Shown here: one piece after another, positions 54,553 to 63,162 of the stretch
How positions within the stretch are numbered: position 1 is the first letter of the stretch
How the letters are laid out: each line of letters begins with the position of its first letter
DNA from: Anaerolineae bacterium
GTDB taxonomy: Bacteria > Chloroflexota > Anaerolineae > Aggregatilineales > Phototrophicaceae
Reading direction: 5' to 3'
Length of the DNA: 64,000 nucleotides
NCBI GenBank assembly: GCA_025454525.1
Contig: JALOOG010000006.1
Span: 1 to 64,000 of the forward strand
Program-made: the position numbers and the translations under genes
Notes under the pieces: generated by a model
The model's database searches: none
What the model saw: the letters and a program-made list of their open reading frames with translations, nothing else
Told to the model about the DNA's origin: nothing

Positions 54553-56007
54553 TTATTGAAGACCTGTTTGAACGGTGGGTAAGTTTTCGGCCCAAGTATC
54601 AAAGATCTCAAAGGTGGTGCCTTCTGCCTCACGTTGTTCGGTGAGCCAAGCACTAAAGGCCTCGGCCTGACGTTGTTCGATCTGATCTTCTTCTAAATCG
54701 CGTTCTTCACGTCCGCGCACTTGGAAGATGTGGAAGTTGCCGTCAATTTCGACAGGGCCGATCAAGGCCGCGATTTCAGTGGTCTCTAATTGCGTCCTCA
54801 CCACTTCAGGGTAGGTAAAGAGCGGTTGCCAACCCAGTTCGCCGCCAAGGTCTTTGGTCGCTGCATCTAATGAGAGCGATTGAGCCAGAGTCGCGAAATT
54901 TTCACCGCTTTGTAAGGCGGTCAATACATCTAACGCTTCTTCTTGTGTGGCCACTTGAATCCGACGCGCATCCACAAACAGGGCGGTCGTGCCGGCCGTC
55001 GCAACCGTTTCGGCGACTTTATCGCGTAAAGTTAACGCACGGAAATAATCGTAAATGTCGCTACGGCTCACACCTGTGAGATTTTGAATGTTATTGAAGA
55101 ACTCATCCCGATTGGTGAGATAGTTACCTTCAACTTCGGTCGCGCTTAAGGTCGGAGTCGGTTCAGTGGGCGCGGCGGTGATGTTGAGGGTGGCCGTTGG
55201 CAACGTGCCGTCGGGCGGGAGAGTCTCGGTAGCGGTGGCCGTTGGAATCGGGGTTTCAGTTGGGATCGGTGAAGGGGTGGGTGAGACAAACGGCGTAGGG
55301 GTAATGGTTTCGGTGGGGGTAGCGGTGGGTTCAACACCGATTAACGCGGTTTCAGCCGGATCATAGTTAAAATATTCGTTGATTTTGGCTTCAACTTCTT
55401 CATCGGTGACGGTGATCCCCAAGTTTTCGGCGGCGCGGGCCACAATGCGATCATCGATCATATCGTTGAGAACACGCAAGCCCAAGGTATCGACAAATTG
55501 CACCTCATTGTAACGGGTATTAAACGACTCTTGTTGGGATAAAAATTGGAAGGCTTCGTTGATCCCTCCAAACAAACCCGCCATTTGATTTAGTTCATTG
55601 CTGATTTGGGAACTTAAGAGTGCGTGTTCGATGCGAACCCGTTTTTGAAATTCAGCGACGTTAATCGTTTGATTGTTGACGGTTGCGACACCGGTGTTCG
55701 GACGGATCAGCGCCTCATACCCTAACGCGATCACGAGTAGGAGCACGATCACCACCGCAGCGACTGAGACCCCTAACAAGATGATCCGTTGTTGTTCGGC
55801 TTCTTGTTCGGCTCTAGAACGATAGGCCTTAAGTGGTTCACCGCGTTTAAGTTTCGAGGCGGGGTTAGGGTTCGGTGTTGAGGGTGAAGGTGATGCTGAT
55901 GTAGGTGTAGGTGTAGGTGTGGGTGTCCCAGTGGTGGGTGTCGTCGGTTTGGGGGGTTTAGGCCCGCCAACCTTGGGCATCCCGGTCGTTTGGCGTTTTC
56001 GTGCCAT
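54553..56007 (-). CDS. Membrane-anchored parvulin-type peptidyl-prolyl isomerase (SurA/PrsA-like)
   Basis: 484 residues. The N-terminus is cytoplasmic and Pro/Thr-rich (about 10-60), with a hexanucleotide-type repeat in the DNA. One membrane helix (about 75-98) is followed by a SurA_N-like helical part (VNNQTINVAEFQKRVRIEH) interrupted by a Thr/Pro/Glu insert (about 225-285). The parvulin domain is at about 345-455 (QVATQEEALDVLTALQSGENFATLAQSLS, GGELGWQPLFTYPEVV, FHIFQVRGRE). It helps exported proteins fold outside the membrane. It follows rpsR by 67 bases. Confidence 0.87.
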   Translation of the reverse strand: MARKRQTTGMPKVGGPKPPKPTTPTTGTPTPTPTPTSASPSPSTPNPNPASKLKRGEPLKAYRSRAEQEAEQQRIILLGVSVAAVVIVLLLVIALGYEALIRPNTGVATVNNQTINVAEFQKRVRIEHALLSSQISNELNQMAGLFGGINEAFQFLSQQESFNTRYNEVQFVDTLGLRVLNDMIDDRIVARAAENLGITVTDEEVEAKINEYFNYDPAETALIGVEPTATPTETITPTPFVSPTPSPIPTETPIPTATATETLPPDGTLPTATLNITAAPTEPTPTLSATEVEGNYLTNRDEFFNNIQNLTGVSRSDIYDYFRALTLRDKVAETVATAGTTALFVDARRIQVATQEEALDVLTALQSGENFATLAQSLSLDAATKDLGGELGWQPLFTYPEVVRTQLETTEIAALIGPVEIDGNFHIFQVRGREERDLEEDQIEQRQAEAFSAWLTEQREAEGTTFEIFDTWAENLPTVQTGLQ

Positions 56008-56074
56008 AAAGACAAGACTCCTTATTTGATCATCAGGAAGGGCATAGTCAGATCAGCTGCTATGCCCCTGAGCG

Positions 56075-56362
56075 TTAGTCGTTGGTATTGATAAATGGCA
56101 ACAAAGCGAGATGCCGGGCGCGTTTGATCTCGCGGGCAAGTTCACGTTGGCAACGGGAACAGTTCCCAGTTTGACGACGGGGTTTAATTTTGCCCGATTC
56201 GGTGATGTAACGCTTTAAAGTATCGACATCTTTGTAATCAAAGCATTTGCCTTCTGGGCAATAAGTGCCTTGACTACGAGGGCGGCGGCCGCCGCGGCGT
56301 TTACCGTCCTCTTGACCGTCGTCATCGTGACGGTCATCACGGTGGTCTCTGTCTCGATCCAT
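56075..56362 (-). CDS. rpsR: 30S ribosomal protein S18, zinc-binding type
   Basis: 95 residues. The N-terminal 30 residues are an Asp/Arg-rich extension, then S18 proper: [50 protein letters not shown]. The two Cys pairs YCPEGKC and CSRC mark the zinc-binding (C+) form. It binds 16S rRNA with S6 in the platform of the 30S subunit. Order rpsF-ssb-rpsR is the common one. Confidence 0.95.
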   Translation of the reverse strand: MDRDRDHRDDRHDDDGQEDGKRRGGRRPRSQGTYCPEGKCFDYKDVDTLKRYITESGKIKPRRQTGNCSRCQRELAREIKRARHLALLPFINTND

Positions 56363-56397
56363 CTTAGTTTCTCCTAAATGAAGTTGAATGAATAGTG

Positions 56398-56793
56398 CTA
56401 GAAGGTGTAATCACCGTCGTCTTCGGTTTCGTCTAGGTCAAGTTCGTGATGTTGGGAACGACGATCACCCAACAGGATCATTTCATTGGCAACGAGTTCA
56501 GTGCGAAAATGTTTTTTACCGCTTTCATCTTCCCAACCGCGAGTTTGTAAACGCCCTTCAATATAGACTTGTTGGCTTTTGGTCAAATGAGCTTTGCAAA
56601 TTTCGGCCAAGTTGCCCCAAGCGACCACGTTAAACCATTCGGTTTCTTCACGGCGTTCACCTTCAGCCGAAACCCAACTGCGACTGGTAGCTACACTAAA
56701 ACTGGTCACGGCGCGTCCACTTGGCGTATAACGCATTTCCGGTTCGCGCCCGACGTACCCAATAATCATGACTTTGTTTAACCCGCGTCCCAT
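56398..56793 (-). CDS. ssb: Single-stranded DNA-binding protein
   Basis: 131 residues with the OB fold: [67 protein letters not shown]. The acidic C-terminal tail ends in DDGDYTF instead of the usual DDDIPF, an altered protein-docking tip. It coats single-stranded DNA in replication and repair. It is cotranscribed between rpsF and rpsR. Confidence 0.95.
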   Translation of the reverse strand: MGRGLNKVMIIGYVGREPEMRYTPSGRAVTSFSVATSRSWVSAEGERREETEWFNVVAWGNLAEICKAHLTKSQQVYIEGRLQTRGWEDESGKKHFRTELVANEMILLGDRRSQHHELDLDETEDDGDYTF

Positions 56794-56823
56794 GGCTTTA
56801 CCCTAGACTGGCTCGGACGGATC

Positions 56824-57117
56824 TTATTCGTCGGCGCGTACCAATAAGTGGCGGATCACGCTGGTTGATAACCGGAGGTTGCGTTCCAGTTCCGCGATAT
56901 TTTCGGGATCGATGTCAGCCTCAACATAGATGTAGTTGCCTTCGCGTTGCTTGTCGATCTCATAAGCTAAGCGCCGCCGTCCCCAACGATCCACTTTGGT
57001 GATCGTTCCCGAACCGTCTGTTTCGATCCAACCACGCACTTCGTCAATCACTTCGTTCGTGTTTTGTTCGTTAGAATCGATCTTTAAGATAAACGTTAAT
57101 TCGTACTTGCGTTTCAC
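56824..57117 (-). CDS. rpsF: 30S ribosomal protein S6
   Basis: 97 residues from the GTG at 57117, with AAAGGA about 10 bases upstream; the longer frame would begin inside the leader. S6 signatures are YELTFILKIDS, VDRWGRRRLAYEIDKQREGNYIYVEADID and RHLLVRADE. It pairs with S18 in the 30S subunit. It has a leader of about 100 bases that may carry autoregulation. Confidence 0.95.
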   Translation of the reverse strand: MKRKYELTFILKIDSNEQNTNEVIDEVRGWIETDGSGTITKVDRWGRRRLAYEIDKQREGNYIYVEADIDPENIAELERNLRLSTSVIRHLLVRADE

Positions 57118-57152
57118 GGAAAAATTATCCTTTCCATGGAATTGCCTCGCAT

Positions 57153-57169
57153 CAACGCGGTGCGCGTTG
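57153..57169 (-). ncRNA. Hairpin in the rpsF leader, possible S6:S18-binding element
   Basis: On the minus strand CAACGCG-CAC-CGCGTTG forms a perfect 7-bp hairpin about 35 bases before the rpsF start. A second hairpin (AGCGCG/CGCGCT) is at about 57193-57210. Many bacteria have an rpsF leader that binds S6:S18 through a CCG motif; CCG occurs here, but a match to that motif is only suggestive. Confidence 0.35.
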
Positions 57170-57220
57170 TGTGAAGCGGAAAGCGAAAGAGAAGCGCGAA
57201 AATCCGCGCTAAGTGGCAAT

Positions 57221-57249
57221 ATCCTACACGGGTTAAGGGGTTTAATCAA
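57221..57249 (-). promoter_or_regulatory. Candidate promoter of the rpsF operon
   Basis: On the minus strand TTGATT at 57249-57244, a 17-base spacer and TAGGAT at 57226-57221. It lies about 100 bases before rpsF. Confidence 0.5.
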
Positions 57250-57273
57250 GCGTAGATTATCGTGATAGGGGGA

Positions 57274-58749
57274 TCAATGATCTAAAACAGGCGTTTTAAG
57301 CTGATTCGCCGCTTGTGCCATGATCAACCGTGAACTGGTGAGCGCTAAAGCGGCAGTGATCCAAAACAGCGTGATCGAAGCGTGAAAATCGAATCGGAAA
57401 TAATACAGATCCGCGATCCCATTGATTAAAGCTGTGACCAATGCGACATGATAGCCTAAATGGATCGCATCTAATTCTGGGTCATGTTTAGCGTAGCGCC
57501 ATGCCCGAAACCCGTAGATCAAAATGGCGAGCATGGTGGTGACATAGATCGCGACTCCGACGAGTCCGATCTGATTGGCCATAATCAGGTACATACTTGC
57601 GACACTGGTATATAAGCCGATGCGTGGCGTGCCAGTGAAGCCCACACCGAACACGGGAAACTCACTGATCAATCGTAGCGAGTCGGTGTATTCCCCGATC
57701 CGCATTTGAGTCGCAAGATCACCGCCCGTAAACGCATCCAAAAAGCGTTCCACATAACCTTGTGTTTGTGGCAATAGGAAAATTAACCCAACCGCTAAGA
57801 CCAGAATCGGGATAAAACGGCGATAACGCGCAAGGGCGATCAACAACAACCCGAAACCAAAGGCCGCCATTGAAGTGCGCGAATAGGTCAAAAATAGCGC
57901 GATGCCCACGAAGGCTAAGACCAAAAAGGTCAAAAATCGGTAACGCAAAACCGGACGTTGCGCGAATACTTGTGGCGCGATCATGGATGCAGCGATCGCT
58001 AACGCGCCGCCTAAGGTGTTGGGATCTACCCATGTCCCGATCGCACGTTCGGCCAAAGCAGGATTCGATTCAATGTAACGAATAATGCCTGCGTTGGGAT
58101 AACCAATGCGTGATAAAGCACCTAAAATCTGTTCGGCAAGCGTATTGGGAAGCGCATATAAGACCAACGTGATCACCGCTTGTAATCCCACAAGGATGAT
58201 CACCACCAACACAAGGCGGCGCAAGGTTTGACGATCGCGCAAGAGATCGACAAAGATAAAGGTGAGGCTAATACTCAACAAGGTTTCGGCAAATTGGCGG
58301 ATGACGTTGGCGGTTGGCGCGCCCCATTGTAAGCCTAAGGCAAACGCTAGGAGCAGCCATAAGATGTACAACGCGATCAACGGGTGAATCGGGGTGAGTT
58401 GAATCCGTTGACGTTTACCCGTCATCCATTGGGCTAAATACACCACGATGAAACCACCGATCGCCACATCTAAGAAGGTTGGGCGAAAGCCGATGCTAAA
58501 GGGCAAGGTTGCAAAGGGCAATAACATCAACACAAAAATCAGCAAATACAACGCAGCGGACACACTGGTGATCACATATAACCCGGCCAATATGCCGATG
58601 ATCGCACTAGCCACGATCAACGGGTTGATTACGGCCACCGCAACCCCAAGAATCGCTCCCAAAGCGCCGATCAGTAACCCGATCAACACGGCATAAACGC
58701 GCCGATCAAGCGACATAAACCAAGTTTGCAGTGATTCGTTAGTCAACAT
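57274..58749 (-). CDS. O-antigen ligase-like (Wzy_C) membrane protein
   Basis: 491 residues with about 12 helices. The Wzy_C region is at about 260-420, with RAIGTWVDPNTLGGALAIAASMI, ALFLTYSRTSMAAFGFGLLLIA and PVFGVGFTG, which bears the typical large outer loop. Such proteins join or polymerise lipid-linked sugars on the outer face of the membrane. Its start overlaps the YfhO-like gene end by 11 bases. Upstream neighbours are also glycosyltransferases. Confidence 0.85.
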   Translation of the reverse strand: MLTNESLQTWFMSLDRRVYAVLIGLLIGALGAILGVAVAVINPLIVASAIIGILAGLYVITSVSAALYLLIFVLMLLPFATLPFSIGFRPTFLDVAIGGFIVVYLAQWMTGKRQRIQLTPIHPLIALYILWLLLAFALGLQWGAPTANVIRQFAETLLSISLTFIFVDLLRDRQTLRRLVLVVIILVGLQAVITLVLYALPNTLAEQILGALSRIGYPNAGIIRYIESNPALAERAIGTWVDPNTLGGALAIAASMIAPQVFAQRPVLRYRFLTFLVLAFVGIALFLTYSRTSMAAFGFGLLLIALARYRRFIPILVLAVGLIFLLPQTQGYVERFLDAFTGGDLATQMRIGEYTDSLRLISEFPVFGVGFTGTPRIGLYTSVASMYLIMANQIGLVGVAIYVTTMLAILIYGFRAWRYAKHDPELDAIHLGYHVALVTALINGIADLYYFRFDFHASITLFWITAALALTSSRLIMAQAANQLKTPVLDH

Positions 58750-60955
58750 GCGAGTTACGTTTCGTTAAACGACGAACGACAAGGATTCCTGTCAGTATAA
58801 TGAGCGCAAGCCATGTTACCAGACTCAGAATCGCACCGATCTGATAACTGAGCGGGTTAAACACAAGATTCACCTCATGGATACCCGCCGGAACGGTGAG
58901 TGCCATTAGCCCTCCGTAGGCACGTAAGATCGGGGTCGGTTGACCGTTGATCGTCGCCTGCCAACCGGGGTAATCGACATGCGCGAGGGATAAGATCGCC
59001 GGAGTCGGTGAATCTACCACAATCGTGAGTTGCTCCGGTTGATAACGGGTGATCGTCGCGCCGGCATTGGTGGGGCGCGCCTCTGGCAGATCAAGCGCGA
59101 TCTCTTGATGTAGGATCGCGATCTCACGCGGATTAAAAGCGGGATCGGCTAAGCGTTGACGGGCCACCGTGTCATTTTCGACGATCACATACTGGTAGAG
59201 CAGATGTGCATAGGGGCGCGGCGCGGTCAATTGATGTAAGCGCACCGGCCCCAGTGAATCCGTGCCTTCAGCCAATACGACTCCCGGCACAGGAAGCGCT
59301 TGCCAATCAGAATAAACATAGCGCACGGAAAACAACTCCCACGCGATCTCATCAGGGAGTCCGTATTCGACAATTGCTTGGACTCCGGTCAAAAAGAGTG
59401 GGCTGATGCCATGAATATCAGCGATCCCATAAAGGCTACCGTAGTTTGCACCTAACACGCGCAACCCGTCCACCCGAAACGGAAGATCACGATCGGCTAA
59501 GGGCGGATCAAGCAATGGAGAGCGCTGTAATTGCGCGGAGGCGGGGATCGGATCGTAACTGCTCTGATGATCTAAGTTGACTGAAAACAATTCAAATACC
59601 AGTAAGATCGCGATCAAGATCCACCGAGTCGGCGCGGGCATTGAGACGGACAATAACCCGATCAACGCAAATGTGATCAAGGCGGTGAAGATGACGATCG
59701 CGATCCATGTGCTGTAGAGATCGCGATCGCCGATCCATGCGATGAATAGCAAGAGGGCGATCGCGCTACAGATCGCCTGTAAAACAGCTAAGATCAGGCG
59801 AGTCCGTTTAAGTAAATCCTGTGAAACATGATCGATCAAATAGGCGATCCCTAATCCAGCGAGGATTGCCAAGCTATGCGCGATCAAGTAAGCGGCGCGT
59901 TCTTGCCCACGGAAAAAGCGTAAACCGGGGATCAAGTTGTAGATCGCGTCGAATAACGCTGTGTTCCCCCCGAAACTTAGGATCAAAGCAAACAGCGCAA
60001 CCGCTCCCCAAAAGAGCGCATTAGGGGCTTTACGCCAAAGTGCGATCAAGGCAAGCGTAAGCCCGACAATGCCCACATACAGCGGTGAAAATAAACTCAC
60101 CACGCCGGGGAATACCAGTTGAATCAAATCTTGTAGGGGAAACCCGCCGCTTTTTGCCTCAAAGCCAAGATCGCTACGTGAGGTCAATAAGAGGTACTCC
60201 AGCCCCGGTAACAAGGTGACAGCGACCACTCCCACCGCGATCACCCCGAATAAAGCGATCCCGATCGCCCAGACGCGCCAAGAAAATCGATAGGTTCGGT
60301 AAATAAAATAGGCGATCAACAAATAGGTGAGGAAGAAACTGGTTTGTGGATGTCCGGCTAACCATGAGAGACCTAAGGCCCATCCAGTGAGGATCAACCA
60401 AGTCCACCGGATCGGCGTGACGCGAGTCGACTCGTAGATCCCTAATAAGGCCAAAGGCAACCATACACCAGCCTCTAAGAGGGCAAGTTGCAACGGGGGA
60501 TAACCGCTCATATACCCCCCATAGCCCCCGATGATCGCTGCCACGACTCCAGCTAAGGGTCGTCCGGTCATGCGGCGGACAAAAAGATACATTGCTAATG
60601 TGTAAAACAAAACGTGAAAGGTCATCTCTAATTGGAGCGCATGATATGTCCAACCTGTTCCGGTGATCGATGCTAAGGCAATGGTCACCAGACGTGGCGG
60701 GTAAAAGACGGCCGCTTGGGTGTCCGCGATAAAGGGAAGTCCACCATTGTTATACGGATTCCAGAGCGGCACTTCACCCTGACTCCAACGCGCATATTGA
60801 TACCCCCCAAAAGCGACAAATTGACCGGAAAAATCTCCCTGTTTGAGCGAGGCCTGATCGGCGGCGATCGGGGTGAATAAGCGCCAAAAAAACAGCAACC
60901 ATAAGGCGATCAACGCGATGATCGCACGGGTATCGGGTGAGATGCGAATGCTCAT
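58739..60955 (-). CDS. YfhO-like membrane glycosyltransferase family protein
   Basis: 738 residues with about 12 membrane helices and a large C-terminal outer domain (about 500-700). The opening QGDFSGQFVAFGGYQYARWSQGEVPLWNPYNNGGLPFIADTQAAVFYPPR is typical of the YfhO family (WNPYxxxGxPxxAxxQxxxFYP). Members decorate teichoic acids or other wall glycans with sugars from lipid carriers. Its start overlaps the following PMT-like gene's stop by four bases (ATGA). Confidence 0.85.
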   Translation of the reverse strand: MSIRISPDTRAIIALIALWLLFFWRLFTPIAADQASLKQGDFSGQFVAFGGYQYARWSQGEVPLWNPYNNGGLPFIADTQAAVFYPPRLVTIALASITGTGWTYHALQLEMTFHVLFYTLAMYLFVRRMTGRPLAGVVAAIIGGYGGYMSGYPPLQLALLEAGVWLPLALLGIYESTRVTPIRWTWLILTGWALGLSWLAGHPQTSFFLTYLLIAYFIYRTYRFSWRVWAIGIALFGVIAVGVVAVTLLPGLEYLLLTSRSDLGFEAKSGGFPLQDLIQLVFPGVVSLFSPLYVGIVGLTLALIALWRKAPNALFWGAVALFALILSFGGNTALFDAIYNLIPGLRFFRGQERAAYLIAHSLAILAGLGIAYLIDHVSQDLLKRTRLILAVLQAICSAIALLLFIAWIGDRDLYSTWIAIVIFTALITFALIGLLSVSMPAPTRWILIAILLVFELFSVNLDHQSSYDPIPASAQLQRSPLLDPPLADRDLPFRVDGLRVLGANYGSLYGIADIHGISPLFLTGVQAIVEYGLPDEIAWELFSVRYVYSDWQALPVPGVVLAEGTDSLGPVRLHQLTAPRPYAHLLYQYVIVENDTVARQRLADPAFNPREIAILHQEIALDLPEARPTNAGATITRYQPEQLTIVVDSPTPAILSLAHVDYPGWQATINGQPTPILRAYGGLMALTVPAGIHEVNLVFNPLSYQIGAILSLVTWLALIILTGILVVRRLTKRNSHVD

Positions 60956-63162
60956 GGGGTGGATCTCGGCGGTAAGATGCGGATGCGGCTCAAATAGATC
61001 AAGTTATCGGCCGTCTGCCCCACCTCCGGCACAATTTGCAGACGCGGAAAATCGGGATCAGGTAGGTAAAGGCCGATCTCTAATTCGTAAATGCCGGGTA
61101 ACGCATCTGGGTAAACGGTTAAGGTGTGGGAGTCGATGATCAATTCATCGGGAGTCCATGTGGTGGTTGGGCGTGTCCATGCCACGGGCATCGCATTCGA
61201 GTCGGCGTATTTGGTGAGTGTTTGCGGCTCAATGATGTTGGCGAATACCACATAATCGCGGGTGATCGGGCGCAGTCCACGCCAATAGAGCGTCAAAGTG
61301 AGCGCTTCACCGGGTGCGGCACTCAATCGATCGAGATCATAACCAACTAACGCGATCTGATGATCAAAGTTAATATTCAGCGGATTCGGCATTGTCGAGT
61401 CGGGATCGTAAGGATCTAAGGTGATCGTACCGATCGTATACATCTCATCCCCGTTTGGTAAGGTGAGTCGTTCGCCTGTGGTGAGATCGTACCAACCGAC
61501 ATTCACGCTTAAGGTGTTGGGCGTGAAGGCCGTGCGCGGAGTCAAGATCGCTAACGGGTTGATCCATGCGAAACCCGGGGTTAGATCGGCGGTCGCCAGT
61601 TTACCCCCGCCCGGATAAACATCCCGTTGACCGATGATTACGCCGTCAGGGGTCAATAAATGCACAAACAGACTCCAATTGCGATCGGTGGGGCGGAGCA
61701 TCTGCCAATCGATCTCGATCAGCGCGTGATCGCCGGGGCGGATATTCGGGGTGATGATCCGGACGGCCTGTAAACCGAATGTATCGGAGAAGATCGCTTC
61801 TGGGGATGTAACGGGGATCTGGGCCGGCTTGGCATAAGCGGGAGCGATGATCAAAAAAGGCGCGGAAAGCATGATCGCGGCGAAATAAAAACTCACGTAA
61901 CCGAGTAAGATCGGACGGAAACGTAACCACCATGACAAGCCCACGGCCATCCATAACGAGAGCGATGATAAGGCGATAAACACAAGGCGGCCTTGTGAGC
62001 CGGGGGTTTCGGTCGTCCAACGGATCAATGAGATCATCGTTAACACAGGTAGGATCAGGGTGATCGCCACGGCTAACCAACGAGTCAGCGTCCAAGTCTG
62101 TTTGATTGCCCTGTTTATCAGAAACACCAACGCGCTTAGCAGTGAAAATAAGCCGATCGCGTCAAAAAACATATAGAGCATATCCGGTAACAGGATGTTG
62201 ATGCTGCCATACGCGCCCCAATAAGACCGCAAAAAGCTAAAGCGCTCTGTCCAAAGTTGATCCCAAGTGGCCGGCGGGTTGCGACGACCGACAATATCCA
62301 AAAACACATTGAGTCCGGTCGGATCACCGTAAAGTTGAAGATTGCGAAGATACCACCACCCGGCGATCAAGATCGTAAGGCCGCCCGAAATCGCGCCGCC
62401 GATGATCAAGGGGCGGTAATCACGCAACCGTAAACTTAGGATCAACAGGACAAGCGCGATCACCGGAATAAAAAAGCCGATGCTCAATTTTGAGAGCAAT
62501 CCCGCCCCTGTCACCACCCCTAATAGCGCATAATGGTGCCAAGGGGGAGCGGTCTCACGCTTAACGAAACGCACAAGGATCAAGGCCAGCCCGTTTCCTA
62601 ACAAATTCGAGAGGTTGTCGTTGCTCACCGATGCGCTGATCAATACAAACATCGGCAAAAACGCATTCAACGCGGCCGCACCAATCGCGATCCATGGATG
62701 TTCAGGGAAAACCTCACGCGCAAGCTGATAGGTGATCCAGATCGTGCCGAGTCCTAATAAGAGTGAGAACACCCGCAAAAGGTAAACCGCTAAGGCCGTG
62801 CCTTGAAGCGGTGTGTCGGGGCGATGCACGATTAAATTGGCATTGCCATCTGGTTGGGCATAACCGACCGCGGCATGAGGATTCATCCGGCGTAATGCAG
62901 TCATATCGGAAGTGTCGATTCCGGCGGTGAGCGCGGCGCTGATCAGATAATACAAGGGCGGTTGATTGCCTTGCTGTCGCCATGGGGTATCGATCGCTCG
63001 ATCTTGTACAGGTAAGGCGAATTGATGCGTCGCTATGTACTGTACGACGGGATAATGCCAAGGCTCATCCCACACTTCCATGATCGGCGAAGCGACTAGA
63101 TGTAAAATCCCGCCGATGAGATAAATCCCTATGATCGCAAATAAAAATAGCCGTTGATTCAC
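60952..63162 (-). CDS. PMT/ArnT-like membrane glycosyltransferase
   Basis: 736 residues from the GTG at 63162, which overlaps the previous stop (GTGA). GT-C style features: MEVWDEPWHYPVVQYIATH, a first outer-loop acidic motif (WDEPWH), and QGNQPPLYYLISAAL. About 10 helices follow (to about 450) and the C-terminal 280 residues form beta-rich outer domains (LTLTLYWRGL, YELEIGLYLPDPDFPRLQI). It transfers a sugar from a lipid phosphate to an outer acceptor. The longer open frame upstream would overlap the GT4 gene and is not used. Confidence 0.82.
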   Translation of the reverse strand: MNQRLFLFAIIGIYLIGGILHLVASPIMEVWDEPWHYPVVQYIATHQFALPVQDRAIDTPWRQQGNQPPLYYLISAALTAGIDTSDMTALRRMNPHAAVGYAQPDGNANLIVHRPDTPLQGTALAVYLLRVFSLLLGLGTIWITYQLAREVFPEHPWIAIGAAALNAFLPMFVLISASVSNDNLSNLLGNGLALILVRFVKRETAPPWHHYALLGVVTGAGLLSKLSIGFFIPVIALVLLILSLRLRDYRPLIIGGAISGGLTILIAGWWYLRNLQLYGDPTGLNVFLDIVGRRNPPATWDQLWTERFSFLRSYWGAYGSINILLPDMLYMFFDAIGLFSLLSALVFLINRAIKQTWTLTRWLAVAITLILPVLTMISLIRWTTETPGSQGRLVFIALSSLSLWMAVGLSWWLRFRPILLGYVSFYFAAIMLSAPFLIIAPAYAKPAQIPVTSPEAIFSDTFGLQAVRIITPNIRPGDHALIEIDWQMLRPTDRNWSLFVHLLTPDGVIIGQRDVYPGGGKLATADLTPGFAWINPLAILTPRTAFTPNTLSVNVGWYDLTTGERLTLPNGDEMYTIGTITLDPYDPDSTMPNPLNINFDHQIALVGYDLDRLSAAPGEALTLTLYWRGLRPITRDYVVFANIIEPQTLTKYADSNAMPVAWTRPTTTWTPDELIIDSHTLTVYPDALPGIYELEIGLYLPDPDFPRLQIVPEVGQTADNLIYLSRIRILPPRSTP

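Noticed and set aside
55890-55925. Hexanucleotide repeat as a regulatory element
   Set aside because: It lies in the coding region for the Pro/Thr-rich N-terminus of the parvulin and needs no other explanation.
56824-57249. Long S6 protein starting at 57249
   Set aside because: The added 44 residues match no S6 and cover the promoter and leader; the GTG at 57117 has a ribosome binding site.
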